Position numbers and translations under genes: made by a program. Of a stretch of 64,000 nt of DNA, positions 61,352 to 64,000 are shown piece by piece. How positions within the stretch are numbered: position 1 is the first letter of the stretch; every line of letters starts with the position of its first letter. Source of the DNA: Flavobacterium terrae (GTDB lineage Bacteria > Bacteroidota > Bacteroidia > Flavobacteriales > Flavobacteriaceae); the NCBI RefSeq assembly GCF_900142035.1, contig NZ_FQZI01000005.1:175073-239072 (forward strand), written 5' to 3'. The notes beneath the pieces are model-generated. The model was not told the origin of the DNA, did no database searches, and was given only the letters and a program-made list of their open reading frames with translations.

Positions 61352-62491
61352 ATGAACTTTAACTTATCTGAAGAGCAATTAATGATTCAGCAAGCTGCGC
61401 GAGATTTTGCTCAAAATGAATTACTTCCTGGTGTTATAGAAAGAGACGAACATTCTATTTTCCCAACAGAACAAGTAAAAAAAATGGCTGAATTAGGCTT
61501 CCTTGGTATGATGGTTGACCCAAAATACGGAGGAGCTGGTCTTGATAGTCTTTCTTATGTTTTAGCAATGGAAGAAATTGCAAAAGTTGATGCTTCTGCT
61601 GCAGTTATCATGTCAGTTAACAACTCATTAGTGTGTGCTGGTTTAGAAAAATATGGTTCAGAAGAACAAAAAATAAAATATCTAACTCCTCTAGCAAAAG
61701 GTGAAGTAATTGGAGCATTTTGTTTATCTGAGCCAGAAGCAGGTTCTGATGCAACTTCACAAAGAACTACTGCAATTGATATGGGAGATCATTATTTAGT
61801 AAACGGTACAAAAAACTGGATTACAAATGGTGGTACTGCTTCAACGTATTTAGTAATTGCTCAAACAGATGCTTCTAAAGGTCATAAAGGAATCAACGTA
61901 CTTATTGTTGAAAAAGGAATGCCTGGTTTTGAGGTAGGACCTAAAGAAAAGAAAATGGGTATTCGTGGTTCAGACACACATACATTATTATTTAATGATG
62001 TAAAAGTTCCTAAAGAAAATAGAATTGGTGAGGATGGATTTGGATTTGCTTTTGCAATGTCAACTTTAAATGGAGGAAGAATTGGAATTGCTTCTCAAGC
62101 ATTAGGAATCGCACAAGGTTCATATGAATTAGCATTAAAATATGCACAAGAGCGTGTTGCATTTGGTAAACCAATTTTCCAACATCAAGCTATTGCTTTT
62201 AAATTAGCTGATATGCATGTAAAAACTACAGCGGCTCGTTTATTAGTTCATAAAGCTGCTGCTGAAAAAGATCAAGGTTTAGATATTGCACATTCAGGTG
62301 CTATGGCAAAATTATATGCTTCTGAAGTTGCTTTAGAAGTAGCAAATGATGCTGTTCAAATTCATGGTGGTAACGGATATGTTGCAGAGTACCATGTTGA
62401 AAGAATGATGAGAGATTCTAAAATTACTCAAATTTATGAAGGTACTTCCGAAATTCAACGAATTGTTATTTCGAGAGGATTAGTAAAATAA
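61352..62491 (+). CDS. acyl-CoA dehydrogenase
   Basis: 379 residues, FAD enzyme of fatty acid or branched-chain acid oxidation in the cytosol. EEQLMIQQAARDFAQNE opens the N-terminal helical domain, FCLSEPEAGSDA and NGTKNWITNGG form the FAD site, and RVAFGKPIFQHQAIAFKLADMHV with IHGGNGYVAEYHVERMMRDSKI the C-terminal helical domain. The catalytic base is Glu in YEGTSEIQRIV. Its relation to butyryl- or isobutyryl-CoA, and so to icmF, is suggestive but not shown. Confidence 0.94.
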   Translation: MNFNLSEEQLMIQQAARDFAQNELLPGVIERDEHSIFPTEQVKKMAELGFLGMMVDPKYGGAGLDSLSYVLAMEEIAKVDASAAVIMSVNNSLVCAGLEKYGSEEQKIKYLTPLAKGEVIGAFCLSEPEAGSDATSQRTTAIDMGDHYLVNGTKNWITNGGTASTYLVIAQTDASKGHKGINVLIVEKGMPGFEVGPKEKKMGIRGSDTHTLLFNDVKVPKENRIGEDGFGFAFAMSTLNGGRIGIASQALGIAQGSYELALKYAQERVAFGKPIFQHQAIAFKLADMHVKTTAARLLVHKAAAEKDQGLDIAHSGAMAKLYASEVALEVANDAVQIHGGNGYVAEYHVERMMRDSKITQIYEGTSEIQRIVISRGLVK

Positions 62492-62511
62492 TCTTTAATC
62501 CTATAATTAAT

Positions 62512-62542
62512 AAAAAAAGGCTGGTTTACACCAGCCTTTTCC
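62512..62542 (+). terminator. terminator of acyl-CoA dehydrogenase
   Basis: AAAAGGCTGGT-TTAC-ACCAGCCTTTT, perfect stem, T-rich tail. Confidence 0.88.
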
Positions 62543-62560
62543 TTTTTTAAAACTAAAACA

Positions 62561-64000
62561 CTATTTATCGGAAATCACTTTTTTAGTGCTCATTCCTCTA
62601 TCCGTAGTCACTCTAATAAAGAACAATTGTTGTTCACCTCTATTAAATCTAGGGGTAATTGAAATTTCTTTATTTAAGTAAGCATTATTATCATCTTGCG
62701 ACATTAGTAACATTCCTTTAGAATCATAAATATCAATTCTTGCTTTTGAACTATAATCAAAATCGTATTTAATATTGATAACATCTCTAAAAGGAACTGG
62801 GTACACTGTGAATATAGGCTCTACTAAAGGACTTGATACTGCTGAACTATAAACAAATGTAGAAGTTTGAAGAGGAACTCTAATTCTACATTGATCAAAC
62901 GCATTATTAATTACATCTACAGCTTTATTCACATCAGCATGACTCAAACCTCCAATATTTACTCCTCCAAGAGCATCATTTGCCAAATTAAACAAGTTGC
63001 CTACTGTTGCTCCTCCATTAGAAGTCAAATAGTTTATTACAGAATTTGGAATTGAAAACTCTTTATATGTATCTGGAATTGGAACATTAGAACCACAAGC
63101 AACATCCTGAGTAGCAAAATGAGATTCTAAAACGAATCCAACAAGCGTAGGATCTACATGAGTATTAAAGAACAATGTCATTGTTTGACTCAATAAATTG
63201 TTATTAATTGCTCCTGTTTTAGGTCCTGACTTGGTAAGTGGATTATTATCATTTCTCCAAGAAGATGGTACTCCTATTGGGTTATCGTAATAATCATATC
63301 CTACTAATGCTCTTGGTGTTCCACCACCAGGTAGCATTTTAAAGATTTTATTATCACCAATATTTGCTGCTCCAGTAATGTCTGACAAGAATAATCTGAA
63401 ATAATTTCCTGTACCTATTCTACCAAAATCAAATGTACCACCAACATCAGTGATTGCATCAAGCATAATTAAATAATCTGTTGTTGGGCTTCCACCCACT
63501 GTACAAGCACTACCATTATAGGCTCCATAATAACCTTGTGTATAAGTACAATGTGGCTCATTACAAGATGGCATTTTAAATGAAGCTGTACAAGACTCTC
63601 TATTACAATTATCACTTACTATATAAGTTATGGTAAGCGTTTGTCCTGCTGCTGGAATTTCATAGCCTGATAAGTCAGTTGCTGTTGGATTACATCCTCC
63701 AGTAAATCCAAAACCTAATAACCAATCATTGAACTCTGCTCTAGGATCTTGACCGCAAGTTAATTCAATATCTCGTGGACAATTTACTATTAATCTTTGC
63801 GCAGCTGTCAATGTAAAAGTAGCCGAAGCTGTATCTGATGTACAATTATCAGCAATACGATAGCTCACATTTACAACTCCGCCTTCACACAAACTTGGTG
63901 CTGCATATTGTCCTTGTAAACCGCCTGTACCACTACATCCGTCATTTACAGTTTGGAATTGTGCTAACCATGCATTAAACGCAGCATCTACTCCTGCTTG
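62561..64000 (-). CDS. large T9SS-secreted protein, N-terminal part outside window
   Basis: The frame stays open to the right edge, so this is the C-terminal ~480 residues of a larger protein. It has HYR-like cysteine-rich repeats (SYRIADNCTSDTASATFTLTA, NCPRDIELTCGQDP, TYIVSDNCNRESCTASF) that are typical of adhesin-like Bacteroidota proteins, then a unique domain with GSACTVGGSPTTDYLIMLD, and a type A T9SS sorting domain at the end (FTVYPVPFRDVINIKYDF ... STKKVISDK). It is exported by the type IX system and probably surface-attached. The unique domain is unrecognised. Confidence 0.87.
   Translation of the reverse strand, partial: QAGVDAAFNAWLAQFQTVNDGCSGTGGLQGQYAAPSLCEGGVVNVSYRIADNCTSDTASATFTLTAAQRLIVNCPRDIELTCGQDPRAEFNDWLLGFGFTGGCNPTATDLSGYEIPAAGQTLTITYIVSDNCNRESCTASFKMPSCNEPHCTYTQGYYGAYNGSACTVGGSPTTDYLIMLDAITDVGGTFDFGRIGTGNYFRLFLSDITGAANIGDNKIFKMLPGGGTPRALVGYDYYDNPIGVPSSWRNDNNPLTKSGPKTGAINNNLLSQTMTLFFNTHVDPTLVGFVLESHFATQDVACGSNVPIPDTYKEFSIPNSVINYLTSNGGATVGNLFNLANDALGGVNIGGLSHADVNKAVDVINNAFDQCRIRVPLQTSTFVYSSAVSSPLVEPIFTVYPVPFRDVINIKYDFDYSSKARIDIYDSKGMLLMSQDDNNAYLNKEISITPRFNRGEQQLFFIRVTTDRGMSTKKVISDK

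Overview
The window reads as chromosome of a low-GC Bacteroidota, most likely Flavobacterium or a close relative. The evidence is a GldI-type gliding lipoprotein gene, a type IX secretion (T9SS) sorting domain on the right-hand secreted protein, a type III glutamine synthetase, a TonB/ExbB/ExbD set with a TonB-dependent receptor, and many TAnnTTTG -7 promoter boxes without clear Shine-Dalgarno sequences. Almost all of it is gene-dense core genome; no prophage, insertion sequence with transposase, or CRISPR array is visible.

Layout: 1-5500 holds two secreted LysM proteins behind guaA. 5600-6420 is a small accessory patch (membrane protein plus REP-like hairpins). 6476-9201 is nrnA-like, gldI and a double-domain prolyl isomerase. 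9284-18651 carries a thioredoxin-like lipid-side oxidoreductase, purM, an OmpA protein, glutamine synthetase III, TerC, YchJ, a secreted propeller-like protein and a DNA glycosylase. 18652-21050 is the clearest accessory stretch: an operator-like TTGTGATA cluster, an unrecognised two-gene module (cytosolic protein plus multi-pass membrane protein) and a dense repeat array. 21051-29150 has the fused acyl-CoA mutase IcmF, a tandem DUF4197 pair and a pyrF operon. 29204-35029 is a cell-envelope/stress region: an outer-membrane barrel, a 50-residue ORF followed by an AraC-type regulator, receiver and histidine kinase, and a lmo0937/YtxH/holin-like/lipoprotein operon. 35076-48134 holds OmpA, prfA, a probable Fur-controlled TonB-dependent receptor, a small unlisted double-glycine-type peptide gene, pepD, a DUF3810 metalloprotease-like protein, a hybrid kinase and NADH dehydrogenase II. 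48277-54154 contains two ECF sigma factor/membrane partner pairs, lipid and nucleotide housekeeping genes, and an amidase. 54258-54821 has two tRNA-Val genes and a small GIY-YIG unit bracketed by a 59-bp tRNA-terminator duplication. 54907-64000 has folC, tonB-exbD-exbB, glutamate dehydrogenase, a chalcone-isomerase-like secreted protein, anmK, acyl-CoA dehydrogenase and the end of a large T9SS cargo protein.

The strongest unexplained signal is a promoter architecture shared by three transcription units at 29204, 29937 and 33073: TATAAC, 14 bases, GTAA-containing box, 25 bases, CTTTG, then ATGTAA. The spacings are identical in all three copies and the -33 element is absent, which suggests one activator or alternative sigma factor controlling the envelope/stress region, perhaps the AraC-type/two-component genes that lie inside it. 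The second is a 54-codon peptide gene at 41692-41856 with a bacteriocin-type leader and a four-cysteine core.
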